A stretch of DNA of 64,000 bases from Bombyx mori (lineage: Eukaryota > Arthropoda > Insecta > Lepidoptera > Bombycidae). The stretch's first letter is position 1. The number at the start of each line of letters is the position of its first letter. Shown in pieces: positions 1 to 11,218 of the stretch. The notes under the pieces were generated by a model. The model saw only the letters and a list, made by a program, of their open reading frames with translations, was not told where the DNA came from and did not search any database. The stretch lies in assembly GCF_030269925.1 (NCBI RefSeq), contig NC_085128.1:1056501-1120500 (forward strand), given 5' to 3'. Made by a program: the position numbers and the translations under genes.

Positions 1-64
1 AAAAGCAATCCACTACACAACTCCCAAACGTCCGATCTCGGCCAAGAGAGAACCAGAGAGAAGT

Positions 65-314
65 TTTTTATATATTGCATAGATGTGTGGACGAGCTCAC
101 AGCCCACTTAGTTGTTAAGTGGTTACTGGAGCCCATGAACATCTATAACGCAAATGCGCCACCCACCTAGAAATATAAGTTCTAAGGTCTCAGTATAGTT
201 ACAAAACGGCTGCCCCACTCTTCAAATTGACACGCATTTCTGCGTGACGGCAGAAATAGGCAGGGTGGTGGTACCTACCCGTGCGAACTCAAAAGAGGTC
301 CTACCACCAGTAAA
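65..314 (-). mobile_element. Bm1 SINE fragment (3' portion)
   Basis: In plus-strand order it shows the short T-run, the degenerate 'ttgcatagatg' tail motif, the 'gagctcacagccca' block and the 'accaccagtaa' block that typify a minus-strand Bm1. The tRNA-derived head is missing, so this is a 5'-truncated copy. Confidence 0.85.
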
Positions 315-672
315 TAGCGGAGACACCGCGGTCAACAATACAACCAGATCCACAGCTCACCCCAAGAACCTCAACATTGGGTTGATAGTTTCTCTCTTTC
401 GTCTTCGATAACGGTCTCTTTACAGCCTGTATACTGGTAGTAGATTGAAGGGTTTCTGCCACAGAGCAGTTCAGTACTTCGGCTGTACGGGAAATCCAGA
501 ACTAATAAAATGTAACTTAAATGTCATATCTGAATAAGGGAGCTAGAAGTCGCGTTGTAATGTCTGCTTATAAAAGCAATGAAAAAACATTGGTGAGGTC
601 TCGTCGATGCTATGTATTTGAAAATAACACTCATTCGTCTGCACTGACGCAAACGACGTAATCACGAAAGGT

Positions 673-714
<42 letters not shown>

Positions 715-1289
715 ATACACTTTATTGCACACCAAAACACAATTTACATTCAAAAAACAATCGTCGGAGATCAATGAGTACCGAATATCTTCAACAAAGA
801 AACCAACCGGAAATCGAATCTCGATTCCAGAGGCTCAGCAGATGGGGCTACTAACCACCGGCACGTATAAAAACAATGACAAATAATATGCGAAATAGTA
901 AAAAAATTTACCAAAAACATCCTAAGCAAATGTTCAATACAAATACAGAAGCTATCAACGGAGACTCCCTAACAATTTTCGTAAACGAGATATGCTTTCT
1001 CGCCGTCACAAAAACCGAAATTCTGAAACGATAAAAACGTAATACTTTTTTCCTTGCAAAAATACTAAATATAGAAGATATATATATATATGCTGGAAGA
1101 AAACTCATGAATGAGTTAAGCTCGCCTTTGTACATAGTATTTAGACATTCTTTAAATCTGTTTTTATTGTATTTTCTTTTTGTGTACAATAAGTATAAAT
1201 AAATAAAAAATAAAATAATAAATATAGAACCCACCCTAGAAATGTCTTATCCGTGTAATTTAGTTTCAAACGATATTTAGGTCACCTTC
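315..1289. other. Unannotated stretch with a (GA)n microsatellite
   Basis: No convincing gene. A (GA)n run lies at about 675-714 and a short (TA)n at about 1080-1092. Short open frames on the minus strand here are low-complexity and lack splice or domain support. Confidence 0.6.
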
Positions 1290-1380
1290 GCGAGCCTCAA
1301 GACGGGTGGTGGGGCATTTACGTTGTCACAATATCTTAACCACTTTACAATTAAGTCAGCCGTGAGCATCAGTCTATAGA
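1290..1380 (+). mobile_element. Old Bm1-like 3' fragment
   Basis: Diverged match to the Bm1 3' half: a 'ggtgggtggcgcatttacgttgt'-like block followed by 'aaccacttta' and 'gccgtgagc'. It lies just upstream of a better preserved Bm1 copy. Confidence 0.5.
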
Positions 1381-1397
1381 AATATAAGCCTACCCAG

Positions 1398-1642
1398 ACT
1401 GGTGGTAGGACCTCTTGTGAGTCCGCACGGGTAGGTACCACCACCCCGCCTATTTCTGCCGTGAAACCGTAATGCGTTTCAGTTTGAAGGTGGGGCAGCC
1501 GTTGTAATTATACTGAGACCTAAAAACTTATATCTCAAGGTGGGTGGCGCATTTACGTTGTAGATATCTATGGGCTCCAGTAACCACTTAACATCAGGTG
1601 GGCTGTGAGCTCGTCCATGCATCTAAGAAAAAAAAAAAAAAA
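1398..1642 (+). mobile_element. Bm1 SINE fragment (3' portion)
   Basis: Begins at the 'actggtggtaggacctcttg' block and runs to 'catctaag' plus an A-run. The tRNA-like head is absent. Many Bm1 copies in this window start at this same internal point, consistent with recurrent 5' truncation. Confidence 0.9.
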
Positions 1643-1816
1643 CTATTCGTTTTTGAACCACGATCTTCGCAACTGAACATCCTCGATACCACAAAGCCAA
1701 TTAGGTAATAAATATATCTGGAACATGTTAAATAAAACATGTTTGTTATGTATCGACACGATTGCTTGAATTGATAAAATATAATTAAACAGATAAACCG
1801 GAAATATATAATGCTC

Positions 1817-2250
1817 TTTTTTTTTTTTTTTTTTTTTTTTTTATTGCTTAGATGTGTGGACGAGCTCACAGCCCACCTGGTGTTAAGTGGTTACTGGAGC
1901 CCATAGACATCTACAACGTAAATGCGCCACACACCTTGAGATATAGTTCTAAGGTCTCAGTATAGTCACAACGGCTGCCCCACCCTTCAAACCGAAACGC
2001 ATTACTGCTTCACGGCAGAAATAGGCGGGGCGGTGGTACCTACCCGTGCGGACTCACAAGAGGTCCTACCACCAGTAATTACGCAAATTATAATTTTGCG
2101 GGTTTGATTTTCACTGCACGATGTTATTCCTTCACCGTGGAAGTCAATCGTGAACATTTGTTGAGTACGTATTTCATTAGAAAAATTGGTACCCGCCAGC
2201 GAGATTCGAACACCGTTGCACCGCTCGATACGAATGCACCGGACGTCTTA
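1817..2250 (-). mobile_element. Bm1 SINE, nearly full length
   Basis: A T-run (the A-tail on the other strand) is followed by the whole Bm1 body and most of the tRNA-derived head. The 'gagattcgaacaccg' B-box region is visible on the complementary strand. Only the last ~20 bp of the head (the A-box end) are missing. It ends at 'gacgtctta'. Confidence 0.9.
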
Positions 2251-3040
2251 TATCAGTGTTTCCAAAACTTATTAGTGCCAAGCCCCACTGTAACATTTCT
2301 AAAATTTTTATGCCCCCCATACATAATTTTAACATTAAAATAGATAAAATTTATATGAGGAATACTTTGTTACTAACCAATTAATAAACTCTAGGTTCAC
2401 CCGGTTGCTCATGCCAATAAACTGAAGCTCTTTTGGATCAGAGAGGTCAGATCGCGGCTCTCTTTGTTTTAAATGATCACCAGAGAATAGATCTTATCCA
2501 ATGAATGCCACCCTTTCCTTAATAATATAATGCGTAATTAATAATTAATTTTTTTTTTTTATAAATATAGACATATCATATACACATGGTATATATTAAT
2601 GTATCGATTGTGTGTTCATATTCTACACCATACAGTTATGAAAGTATTCTATGTAAGATAACACAACACAAGAGCTCCATCTACGTGCATAAGTATTCTT
2701 ATCTAAATTGCAAATACTTGTATTATTCGTGATTGAAAAACCGCCTACCTAAATAATCTCTTTTCTCTGCAGATCGGTTTATACAATAAAGCATTGGATC
2801 ATTAAAATATGTTAAATCAATCAAACTTTTTAATCAATCAAATTTAACGTATATCAAAGAATTTTACGTTCACACCCAACCAAATTTTAATCTTATTGTT
2901 TTCTTTTTGATTAATCACAATTTATTTTATGTCACAGAATGCTTAATGCTTACGTTTGGATAGATATACTTTCGAGTTTAATTAAAATAACAAAACAGGC
3001 ATAATAATTAGGATGGGAGATTCAGTTAATCTATACTTAC
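2251..3040. other. AT-rich intergenic DNA
   Basis: No gene, RNA or recognised repeat seen. The sequence is AT-rich, with a T-run near 2550. Confidence 0.5.
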
Positions 3041-3242
3041 CTATACTAATATTATAAAGAGGAAAGATTTGTTTGTTTGTTTGTTTCGAATAGGCTCCGA
3101 AACTACTGAACCGATTTGAAAAATTCTTTTTCCATTAGAAGCCGACATTGTCCCTGATGAACATAGGCTACTTTTTTTTTTTTTTTTTTTGTTTCATGTA
3201 TGTTTTAATGTTTCCGAAGCGAAGCGAGGGCGGGTCGCTAGT
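3041..3242 (+). mobile_element. Non-autonomous Helitron-like element (lepidopteran CTAGT-ending type)
   Basis: Starts 'ctatactaatattataaag', contains '(gttt)n' and 'ggctccgaaac..ctgaaccgattt', and ends 'gcgagggcgggtcgctagt'. Lepidopteran Helitron-like elements commonly show these ends and lack terminal inverted repeats. A 20-bp T-run sits near its middle. Confidence 0.7.
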
Positions 3243-3498
3243 AATATTATAAAGAGGAAAGGTTTGTTAGTTTGTATTGAATTGGCTCCGAAACAACTGA
3301 ACCGATTTAAAAAAATATTTCTCTATTGGAAAGCTACGCTATCCCCGGGTGACATAGGCTAGATTGCTTATATTTTAAAAAAAAATTGGTATCCTTACTG
3401 AAAATCCAATAATGTAACCCAAACGTGTAAAAAAATTACCTAAAATTCTTTACATCGCGTGCGCTACTTGCCAAGCGAAGCCGGGGCGGGCCGCTAGT
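3243..3498 (+). mobile_element. Second Helitron-like element, directly abutting the first
   Basis: Begins with 'aatattataaagagg' immediately after the CTAGT end of the preceding copy, and ends 'ggggcgggccgctagt'. The interior is related to the first copy but clearly diverged, so this looks like end-to-end insertion rather than a recent tandem duplication. Confidence 0.7.
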
Positions 3499-3603
3499 TC
3501 ATTATAATTTGAGAGAGTATCTCGCTTGCTCTATTTTAATTGTACTTACACCCCTGTTAGAGATATCACATAATTTTATTATGATTCTCCGTTGTATTCA
3601 AAC

Positions 3604-3722
3604 TAGGCAGCGGCTTGGCTCTGCCCCTGGCATTGCTGAAGTCCATGAGCGACGGTAACCACTCACCATCAGGTGGGCCGTATGCTCGTCTGCCTACAAG
3701 GGCAATAAAAAAAAATAAAAAA
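3604..3722 (+). mobile_element. L1Bm/BMC1-type LINE 3' terminal fragment
   Basis: The 3' UTR of the common Bombyx LINE: 'ggcagcggcttggctctgcc', 'attgctgaagtccatg', 'caccatcaggtgggcc', 'gctcgtctgcctacaagg', then an A-rich tail. Strongly 5'-truncated, as is usual for LINE copies. Confidence 0.85.
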
Positions 3723-3925
3723 AACTTAAATTTAAGTTTATATTTTATATAAGAAGGTACACTTCTCTCTACACTCTATTACTCTAAACAGTAGTAAAGT
3801 ATACAGGTATCTTATTGTGTGTTTAATTATTATTGCCGTTTAGAATTAACTATTAAAAATTAGCAGATAAACGAGTTTAAGTCTTGTGGAAATTCACTAC
3901 CATCCTGATCTGTATTTATTCGTAG

Positions 3926-4028
3926 TTTTTTTTTAATTGCCATTGTAGTCAAACGAGCTTACGGCCTACCTGATGGTGAGTGGTTACCGTCGCCCATGGA
4001 CTTCAGCAATGCCAAGGGCAGAACAAAC
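3926..4028 (-). mobile_element. L1Bm/BMC1-type LINE 3' terminal fragment
   Basis: Same 3' UTR as the copy at 3604, on the opposite strand. A T-run is followed by 'attgccattgtag', 'cctacctgatggtgagtgg' and 'cccatggacttcagcaatgcc'. Confidence 0.8.
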
Positions 4029-4430
4029 CGTTAAAATTTATACCTTTTGATTACCAATCCGAAGATACAGCAGCGACATTCTCAAAATACTATTCCTACT
4101 GATTCACTGTTATCCGTCATATAATTTCCTACTCAACTTTTAATACCCAAACGCCACCTCTTTTAGAGAGGGTAGGAAAGCCATTGTACCGAATAAATTG
4201 AGACTGCAACATCGTTACTTAGCGACAACTGTGCTGACTATAGACTGCGGTAACCACTTAACACCAAATAGGCCGTGCACTGGTCTGCCCAATTAAGCAA
4301 AAAAATATTCACGCTATTTTTTAATAATCGGGCAATGATATTCGTCACGATTCGAATATTAATCCCAGCGACGGATTATTATTACGCATTTTTATTAAAA
4401 CGCATGTAATATTTAAAAAGGTTTTTTTTA

Positions 4431-4690
4431 ACGGCCGTTTGGTGTAGTGGTAAGTGACATGGTCACTATACAAGGGGGTCGCGGGTTCGAATCCCGCCAA
4501 GGGAAGATATTTGTATGATAATTATAAATGTCTTTTCCAGGGTTATGGATCTATATTAAATATATGTATGTGTATAATAAAAATCTTACATTTATATCCG
4601 TTATCTAGTACCTGTAACACAAGTTCTTTACGAACTTATCACGGGACCAGTTAACGTGGCGTGATTGTTAGTAAATATTTATTTATTATT
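4431..4690 (+). mobile_element. tRNA-derived SINE (second family, not Bm1)
   Basis: The head resembles a tRNA with pol III promoter boxes: A-box-like 'tggtgtagtggtaagtg' at about 4439 and B-box 'gggttcgaatcc' at about 4482. A ~180-bp body follows ('ggttatggat', 'cgggaccagttaacgtggcg'), with a (TTTA)n tail. The same arrangement recurs at 38128 and 44819, both on the minus strand. The shared non-tRNA body and A/T tail rule out a simple tRNA gene. Confidence 0.8.
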
Positions 4691-5266
4691 TTCGTAAGTA
4701 ATTGAAGTGTTTTTATCATTTAAGAATACCTACAAAATGACATATTATGGTCAATTGTATTAACTACCAATGATATGATTACGCATTGTATGATTGCATT
4801 TGAATGACTGAGATTAAATATTTTTAGAGGCATATCTGCGGAAGCAGAAATATATATATTAGGTTTTGTAAATTTCATAAATATTTTTTCTATCACGATG
4901 TATATATCAAACATTTCTACCGAAACCGGAAAATGAGCCGTTGATCTTCAAAGGTCGCCCAGATAGTCGTGATACCCGGCCAAGAACCCATTAAACTAGA
5001 GTTTAAATTTAAAACCGCATCAAATTCAGTCCATCAAACACTCAGGGATATATTTTGCGCTCATCGTATGGAAAGCAGTAAAATCGAGGCCTGAATTAAA
5101 ATTTCACATTCTTTGTAAAGTATTCGTTTTTAATCGCATGTGAACGTTTTTGTAATAATATCTTTGAGCCAGTGCGGATCAAGATCAAAATATATAAATG
5201 ATCTCAATGATTTTAACACTTATAATTTTTTGTCTTACATTTTAAAGCCGTGTCTCATATAATATT
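4691..5266. other. Intergenic DNA, nothing recognised
   Basis: AT-rich. Short open frames are present but lack domain or splice support. Confidence 0.5.
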
Positions 5267-5479
5267 ACTAGCGACCCGCTCTCGCTTCGCTTCGGAACCT
5301 GTAATTTATTATTGATTTCTCCACTATTTAATGGATGGATTATACATATAAACCTTCCTCTTCAATCACTCTATCTATTAAAAAAAACCGCATCAAAATC
5401 CGTTGCGTAGTTTTAAAGATTTAAGCATACATAAGGATATAGGGACAGAGAAACCGACTTTGTTTTATACTATGTGGTG
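5267..5479 (-). mobile_element. Helitron-like element (CTAGT-ending type)
   Basis: Begins 'actagcgacccgctctcgct' (reverse of the CTAGT end) and ends near 'tgttttatactatgtggtg'. A close relative lies at 26746-26948 with the same internal 'accgcatcaaaatccgt' and 'aagatttaagcatacat' blocks. Confidence 0.7.
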
Positions 5480-6090
5480 ATGTTCTGTCACCTGCGTAAA
5501 TACAACTATACCCCTATCGTTAGCATTGCTTAAAGGTTTTAATTTGAAAAACACTAAAATCAAAATAAATAAAAAAATTGTAACTAAATGTCTTACACAA
5601 AAACTCTTCATTTATTTTGAATGTATTGCAAAAAGGATTATCTATTATTATTTAATTTTTATATATCATTCACAATATCCAACACGGCACAACACACTTA
5701 TTGAAAGGACGGTCGGCTTACGAACGTGAAACTTTCTAAATCCGGAGCACACGTCTAACCCGAACAAGCCACGACAACGTACTGACTAAAAGCAAAACGT
5801 AGACAAACCAAAGGAAAAAATATAAAGCACGTTCTAAAAATTGTTTATAGAAGACACAAAATATACTTAGAAAGTTCAGTTTGTGTTAAGTGGTGACCTG
5901 AACTTGGCGACATCACAAACATATTGTCACGGGCTTCTTATGAAAGAAAATTACGGCTGCGGATCTTCAAGCCAGAATGAATTACTGGTTCGCGCTAAAA
6001 TGTAATATTACACACCCACGAATATTTACAATTCACCCTATCATCAGATTTACAATATGCCAGATCCCTTCACACAAATTAGAGGCGGAT
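5480..6090. other. Intergenic DNA, nothing recognised
   Basis: No gene or repeat that can be supported. Confidence 0.5.
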
Positions 6091-6332
6091 TTTTTTTTAT
6101 TGCTTAGATGTGTGGACGAGCTCACAGCCCACCTGGTGTTAAGTGGTTACTGGAGCCCATAGACATCTACAACGTAAATGCGCCACCCACCCTGAGATAC
6201 AAGTTACAAGGTCTCAAGTATAGTTACAACAGCTGCCCCGCCCTTCAAACCGAAACGCATTACTGCTTCACGGCAGAAATAGACGGGGTGGTGGTACCCG
6301 TACGGACTCACAAGAGGTCCTACCAACAGTAA
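6091..6332 (-). mobile_element. Bm1 SINE fragment
   Basis: T-run, 'attgcttagatgtgtggacg', body blocks, and end at 'cctaccaacagtaa'. Head missing. Confidence 0.9.
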
Positions 6333-6657
6333 AAAAGAAACAAAAGGTTGAGAAGCAAAAGGTGATTCAGGATTAATACAGATGAGTTATGAAAATGTAG
6401 CATACAGCAGAAGTTAGAGGTGGCCGGTCGCTTATACGTATCGTCTTAAATAGAACAACGCATTATTAGAGAAGGATTTGTGACCTAAACATCTGCAACC
6501 TATTCCTATCTACCAAATATATTATTATCTACTATTAGTTAAAAACAAGTAATCGTAACTACATAGTTTTGTATTTACGTGAATACTCTGATGTTTATTG
6601 TACTGTTTATTACAATTTGAATTTCTAAAGTCGCACTGTGGGCGTTTTGCGTCGTAA

Positions 6658-6900
6658 TACTAGTGGTAGGACTTCTTGTGAGTCCGCACGGGTAGGTATC
6701 ACCACCCTGTCTATTTCTGTCGTGAAGCAGTAATGCGTTTCGGTTTGAAGGGTGGGGCAGCCTTTGTAACTATACTGAGACCTTAAAACTTATATCTCAA
6801 GGTGGGTGGCGCATATACGTTGTAGATGTCTATGGGCTCCTGTAATCACTTAACACCAGGTGGGCTGTGAGCTCGTCCACCGATCTAAGCAATAAAAAAA
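6658..6900 (+). mobile_element. Bm1 SINE fragment
   Basis: From 'tagtggtaggacttcttgtg' to 'ctaagcaataaaaaaa'. Only 325 bp separate it from the oppositely oriented copy at 6091-6332, making a loose inverted pair. Confidence 0.9.
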
Positions 6901-7054
6901 ATTTGTAATAATAACTATTAATTTTGGGTTTGATTTTACAGATCCAACTCGATTTGAGTAGCGTGCATGTAAATAAGATTTTTTTACAACTACAGTATTT
7001 GTCAAAGTATTATTAGTCGATCATTAAAAGAAGCATGTGTTTTCACTGCGGTAT

Positions 7055-7190
7055 ATCGCTTAGAGTTGCTAGAGCCTATGGACACTGTTAGTGCCGCTGT
7101 TCATCTTGAGATACAAGGGTCAAATCTCAAGTGTATTGCGTAATGTCTGTTCGGATTCTCAAATCGAAGGTCACGGGAATAACTGAGCCG
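7055..7190 (-). mobile_element. Old Bm1-like fragment
   Basis: Diverged Bm1 blocks: 'gagcctatggacactgttag', 'catcttgagatacaagg' and 'ctcaaatcgaaggtcacgg'. It lies directly upstream of the hAT-like element that starts at 7248. Confidence 0.4.
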
Positions 7191-7771
7191 GTGTTTACCA
7201 CTTCAGTTTCTCTTTCAAACCTCATTCGAAGGTAAACATGTCATACTCAGAGGCGGATTATCCGTAAGGCAAACTAGGCACGTACCTAGGGGCGTGTAGT
7301 TACAAGGGGCGCGCGAGCTCAGAATCTTATACCTTTAAACGAGCAATTCTTGTATATAATATATATATAATCTGTATCTCGGAAAACGCTCCAACGATTT
7401 TTATAAAATTTAGTATACAGGGAATTTCGGAGGCGATAAATCGATATAGCTACGATTTATTTTCCGAAAATGTCGTTTTATTCCTGTTTTCAATAATCAA
7501 ATTTATCGATAATCAACTCTATGACTCTTCCCGACATTTATTGGCGAATAATAATACTATTTATAATAATTGAGAACTGCTTTAAACACACAATAACACT
7601 AAAGCTATTTCAGCAGATGGCGTTGTTAAGCCACCCGAAGCCAATGAGTGTTTGGTTTAAGGTTAGACCAAGAAAATGAATTGTTTATTTATATTATTTG
7701 TGTCATTTTAACTCACGTGTTCACTTAACAATGCCTAAACGATCTTGGAATATTTGATCATTTTATCAATA

Positions 7772-8133
7772 TGTAAGCTTGAGGGTAGACATTATCTTGT
7801 TGAACACCAAGTAAAACGATGTAACTTTTGATTCCTGATTTAATCAACAATATGTTATCTTAACAATTCACTTTAACACTTGTCCAACATTAACCAGTAC
7901 GTACAACAGTCACTGAATCACACAACGTAACAAGAACATAGTAAGTGCACCAGGCAAGCGCAGTCCAACGAATGTTTCTCGCAAGGCACGCACCGCCTTT
8001 TTATACTAGCCGGCGCAGCTGGCTTATGAGTCACTTCTGTTGCACGAGTGGAACGACACGGCCGGCGCACCCGGCTTGTGTGAGTCACGCCTGTTGCACG
8101 TGATGTTTATTAGAAATATTGTTAACGCCGTCA
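7772..8133 (-). repeat. 3' LTR of the gypsy-type element
   Basis: 362 bp, almost identical to 11219-11580. In minus-strand orientation it starts TGACGGCG and ends in CTTACA. The sequence just upstream in that orientation (from 8134) would hold the polypurine tract, but it is only weakly purine-rich ('gaggacgagcg'). Confidence 0.85.
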
Positions 8134-8427
8134 CGGCCATACTGACATGCGCTCGTCCTCGTGCGCCTTTTTATGGTTGTTCTGTAGACAATAAGCGTAT
8201 TCGTTCATCCTGACATTAACGGATGCAACTTAAAACGTGGTCTATTATATTAACAATCTAATACGGTTCGGTTCGCATAATTCTTCAGAAAATCCTATAC
8301 TGGCTATAAATACTGACTGCTTACATACCTGGGCCAGTTCATTTAAATCTCTTCAGGTATGTAAGTATGTCCCTTTTAACTTAAATCGGAATTGTTATCC
8401 CTTCAGTTTTTCGAACTGGACCGGATA

Positions 8428-8815
8428 ATGCTAGACCGGATCGCAATCCCTGTAGCTAATTGTTGTGGCTAGTCCGGATGAAAATCCCTATAGCCAAGCC
8501 ATTGGACCGGACAGACCCTTCAATGACTTCACACTTTTTTTTTCTTTTTTTTTTCTCTTTTTTTTTTATTCTTTGCTAGTCCGGATCAACATCCCTTTAG
8601 CCAAGTCGTTGGACCGGATACACCCTTCAACGACCTACATTTTTTTTTCTCTTTTTTTTTTTATTGCTAGTCCGGATTAACATCATTTAGCCAAGTCATT
8701 GGACCGGATACACCCTTCAATGACTTACAATTTCTTTTTTTTTTTCTCTTTTTTTTTTTTGCTAGTCCGGATTAACATCTCTCTAGCCAGATACAATTCT
8801 CTTTTTTTTTTTTAA
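8428..8815. repeat. Minisatellite inside the LTR element
   Basis: Four clear units of about 91-107 bp start 'gctagtccgga' at 8468, 8575, 8666 and 8761. Each carries 'ttggaccggatacaccctt' (first unit variant) followed by long T/C-rich runs. A degenerate partial unit precedes them. On the element's own strand the array lies between pol and the 3' LTR. Confidence 0.75.
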
Positions 8816-8999
8816 TCTGCGTGTACGGTAGCGTTTGTTAAAACATCTCTTAAACCAGAACATTTATACGGAATTTCTTCAGAAATAGTGCGAGACCGAC
8901 CATCGTTTTCTACATTTCCAACACCTGCACCTGAGGTGCCTGAGCTTACAGACATTGTATCACTACCCGCAGACTATGTTTGCTGTATCGCTATTTGCG

Positions 9000-10047
9000 G
9001 ACAAAAACGTCGCTTCTATTGTCAGTGATAGAGTCGTCATCATTAAGATCAGTTTCATGAACAAGATTACTTAACCCATCTGTGTACGCCGTCACGTCAT
9101 CGTCACTATAATTTTCAGAAATTTCTAGTAGGCCTGACGGGCCTCGAGGTACTTCGCGTAAGTTTTCATGGGAAACTTTGTACACTAGAACCATTTACAT
9201 GTCTCAACTTATACCTATCGTTTTCCAAAACTGCAGATGATTGAAAGATTACTGGTGGTCCGGAGGCCTTTCCCGCTTCACCAGGACGGGTGGGCGAGCA
9301 AAGGCTCAGCCAAGAGGGGTGGGATTTGCTAACAACTGCCCGAGTGCCTCCGAAGGAGACCTAACAGCTCAAGAGCAATTGCTTCGCGAATGAATCTACT
9401 ACCGGATCGGAATCGTGACCCACTGAGAAGATCCGGCGAGAAACTCAGTGGGCTGATGCATGGGTTAGGTTGCACGTCGACCTCTTTGTAGAGTTCGATG
9501 AGTACGGTTACCGGGGTTCCTCAGCCTGCTCCTAGTGTTAGAGCTGAAGGTATCTAATGCAAGAGTTATTGGATCTGGTGGATCCGTAAGGACGTGTCTA
9601 GGGCGACGACGGTGACTTGCTCCTGCGTGATCAGGATTCGGGGTGCAGTAATGTTGAAGGGACCTTTATATTTTCGGTCTAATTTACGAAAACAAAACCC
9701 CCAGCGGAAAAGAGTTTGACTTTAGCTTTGCCTCGACTAAACCAAGCTTCTGTTTGTGCCCATTTTTGTTTTTTTTTTTTGTTTTCGCAGGCCTTCGACC
9801 GTGCTAAATCAAGATCTAATCTAGAGGGATTATCACTCTGTTGAAACTTAGATATTTCAAGTGAACTACCCTGAACGGTAAACATCTATTCTATTGGAGT
9901 AAACCCTGTTACTCGACAACGTGTACTATTAAGGGCGAGTTGAATATTCCCTAACTGCTCTTGCCATGATTGGTCCGAGTTACTTTCAGATCAAAGAGTG
10001 ACTTGTTCATGAAACCGCTTACCATTGAATAAATTACTATGGCTTTG
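9000..10047 (-). pseudogene. Integrase C-terminal remnant of the gypsy-type element
   Basis: On the minus strand the region near 9895-9990 encodes 'IQLALNSTRCRVTGFTPIE', the typical gypsy integrase motif (ALNST..TGFTP.E). A stop follows. Further downstream are 'KAKVKLFSAGG' and 'YKGPFNIT', and, beyond the inserted Jockey fragment, 'DRYKLRHVNG', which fits the integrase C-terminal region. Stops, an A-run frameshift and the Jockey insertion (9237-9643) make it non-functional. The upstream reverse transcriptase and protease are missing. Confidence 0.65.
9237..9643 (-). mobile_element. Jockey-clade LINE 3' fragment
   Basis: Closely matches the last ~400 bp of the full-length Jockey at 30827-36077 (C-terminal codons of ORF2 plus 3' UTR, with the conserved hairpin). 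It is flanked by TGCAG at 9232-9236 and 9644-9648, a 5-bp target duplication, and interrupts the integrase remnant of the surrounding LTR element. Confidence 0.85.
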
Positions 10048-10640
10048 TTTTTTTTTTTTTTTAAGACTACATTCTGACCTTGAATGGAACATAAAGGGGA
10101 AGCCAAAACCACTTATCTGTAACACACTGAAGCTCTGGAACACACGTTGACGTCTCTGGTTGGACCTGCCACAGCACAGTCTCCTACGAGGCGGCGCACC
10201 CTAGCGCAAGTGCAGCCGGAGCGCGGGGGCTCCAATATCGGCAGTCCGTGCTGGAGGCGTGATCTCGTCGTTTGGCGGACCCGTCGGCCGGCCTCCGTAC
10301 CGTCGAGGCGATCTGCCCGGTTCTCGCGGACTGGGTGGGCCGCGACCGCGGAAGTCTCACCTCCGGCTACCTGTGCAGACTCACAAGACATTTTACCACC
10401 ATGCAAACTTCTTACCGCAACAAATCTTACCAGCCACCACGCAAACTACAATTTTACGGGTTCCACCTCTCTTACACGATGTTACTCCCACACTGAGGAA
10501 TCCAACCGCGAACACTTGTCAAGCACGCACAAGCACGCACTTCACCGGAAAAACCTGCATCCGCCAGCGGAACCCGAACACCGCCGCATCGCCAGACACG
10601 AACGCACCGGACGTCTTATCTTACAGGTCACGACGACTTC
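10048..10640 (-). mobile_element. Chimeric Bm1-headed element with a GC-rich body
   Basis: In plus order: T-run (10048-10062), a GC-rich stretch (about 10140-10378) unlike Bm1, then diverged Bm1 sequence from 'actcacaagacattttaccacc' to the tRNA-like head 'gcaccggacgtctta' and 'cacgacgacttc'. On its own strand this is a Bm1 5' half fused to an unrelated GC-rich 3' part with an A-tail. Open frames crossing the GC-rich part are long only because stops are rare there. Confidence 0.5.
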
Positions 10641-10739
10641 AGATGTGTCAATTTTTCTTCCCCACGGAAACTTGCTTGCTTTCTTGTTTGCTTGCTTACT
10701 GGAGCCCGAAGTCATCGAACGTGTAGTGTTATTGGTATT

Positions 10740-11218
10740 GAATTGAGTAGATTCTAAAATTCCAGCGACAATTCACAGTCTCATGTCCTGGTTTACTGTA
10801 CTAGTGCCATGTAACTCTAGCAGTAGTCATTGGCTTAAAAACGATTCGTGTCGGAACTACCCACTCGTCATGACAGATCCATTATTGCGATCGAAGTTTT
10901 ACTTGAGATTTGCACTTGCCTTAATTTCTTGCAATAGCTTGTTACGTGTTGTATTTCCGTTAGTAAATGCCATGTGATGAAGTCGACAGTCAAACTGGGC
11001 AACATGAGCCAGAACGTAAGATGTGACGATTTCTTCGTGGCTCAGATCTTCCATCGAGGTAACAGAGACGTTATTACACGACTTACGTATGCTGCATTCA
11101 CGCTCTTGTGGCGTACCACTACTAGTATTCTGATCTGCATCATGTTTTTTTTTGCTGTACTTCGAACATGTTCAAACACGTCACGCCAGTGAGAGTAGAG
11201 TCCTGATCTCACTTCTGA
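10740..11218 (-). pseudogene. 5' internal region (gag-side) of the gypsy-type element
   Basis: It lies between the 5' LTR (11219-11580) and the Bm1-related insertion. Minus-strand frames are short and broken and I recognise no gag motif. The assignment rests on position only. Confidence 0.35.

Noticed and set aside
4431..4510. tRNA gene
   Set aside because: The tRNA-like head is part of a dispersed SINE with a shared body and tail in three copies.
8428..8815. CRISPR-like array
   Set aside because: Units are ~100 bp, uneven, without distinct spacers, and lie in an LTR element of an animal genome. It is a minisatellite.
10147..10746. Plus-strand open frame of 199 codons
   Set aside because: It crosses a GC-rich stretch and antisense Bm1 sequence. 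Length comes from the scarcity of stops. No domain.
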